A stretch of 33,142 bases of DNA, from contig NZ_AJSX01000046.1 of the NCBI RefSeq assembly GCF_000262245.1, forward strand, positions 1-33,142, in the 5' to 3' direction. Below, piece after piece: positions 33,133-33,142 of this stretch. The notes beneath the pieces were generated by a model. That model was not told the origin of the DNA, did no database searches, and worked only from the letters and a program-made list of their open reading frames with translations. The position numbers were made by a program, and so were the translations under genes. This stretch comes from Pasteurella bettyae CCUG 2042 (GTDB lineage Bacteria; Pseudomonadota; Gammaproteobacteria; Enterobacterales; Pasteurellaceae). Within the stretch, counting starts at the first letter, position 1. Each line of letters opens with the position of its first letter.

Positions 33133-33142
33133 TGAAATTTTC

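Overview
This 33 kb window is chromosomal DNA from a member of the Pasteurellaceae. The evidence is the AT-rich composition, 17 perfect copies of the Haemophilus-type DNA uptake signal AAGTGCGGT (either strand), and gene blocks arranged as in Haemophilus and E. coli (lpoA-yraN-diaA-dolP against rsmI, matP against ycbZ-fabA, prfA-prmC-sirB1-kdsA, yafS against gloB). I cannot fix the species from the sequence alone. Histophilus, Haemophilus, Aggregatibacter and Pasteurella relatives are all possible.

Layout. At 1-1.5 kb lies a GC-richer Mu-like prophage fragment on the minus strand: a Mor-type activator, a GH108 endolysin, a small coupled ORF and a two-helix membrane protein. At 1.6-2.7 kb are remains of a ferric-hydroxamate uptake operon: fhuC with an in-frame stop and a truncated fhuD, with no fhuB next to it. 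From 2.9 to 6.6 kb is an operon of a DUF454 membrane protein and two half-size ABC exporters. Then come oligopeptidase A, a DUF808 membrane protein, ycaO, yafS/gloB and ppa. The 13.9-18.6 kb block holds envelope and cell-cycle genes (dolP, diaA, yraN, lpoA) with rsmI and a small lipoprotein. kdsC-kdsD, the RNase P RNA gene, matP, a Lon-like protease and fabA follow. prfA, a 43-codon small ORF, prmC, sirB1 and kdsA fill 24.1-28.0 kb. From 28.08 kb to the end is a heme-acquisition locus: a ChaN-type lipoprotein, a TonB-dependent heme receptor, hutW and hutX, preceded by a good Fur box.

The most interesting signal is a pentanucleotide tract of 8.4 AACAC units (29030-29071), between the signal peptide and TonB box of the heme receptor. 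The unit is not a multiple of three and both alternative frames hit a stop at or just after the tract, so this is a strong candidate for ON/OFF phase variation of heme uptake; the sequence here is in the ON frame. Other points worth checking are adjacent FadR- and FabR-like operators before fabA, a heat-shock (sigma-32) type promoter before oligopeptidase A, the decaying fhu operon beside prophage DNA, the unassigned ABC exporter/DUF454 operon, and the small ORF with a hairpin between prfA and prmC. Apart from these, the window is largely conserved housekeeping sequence.
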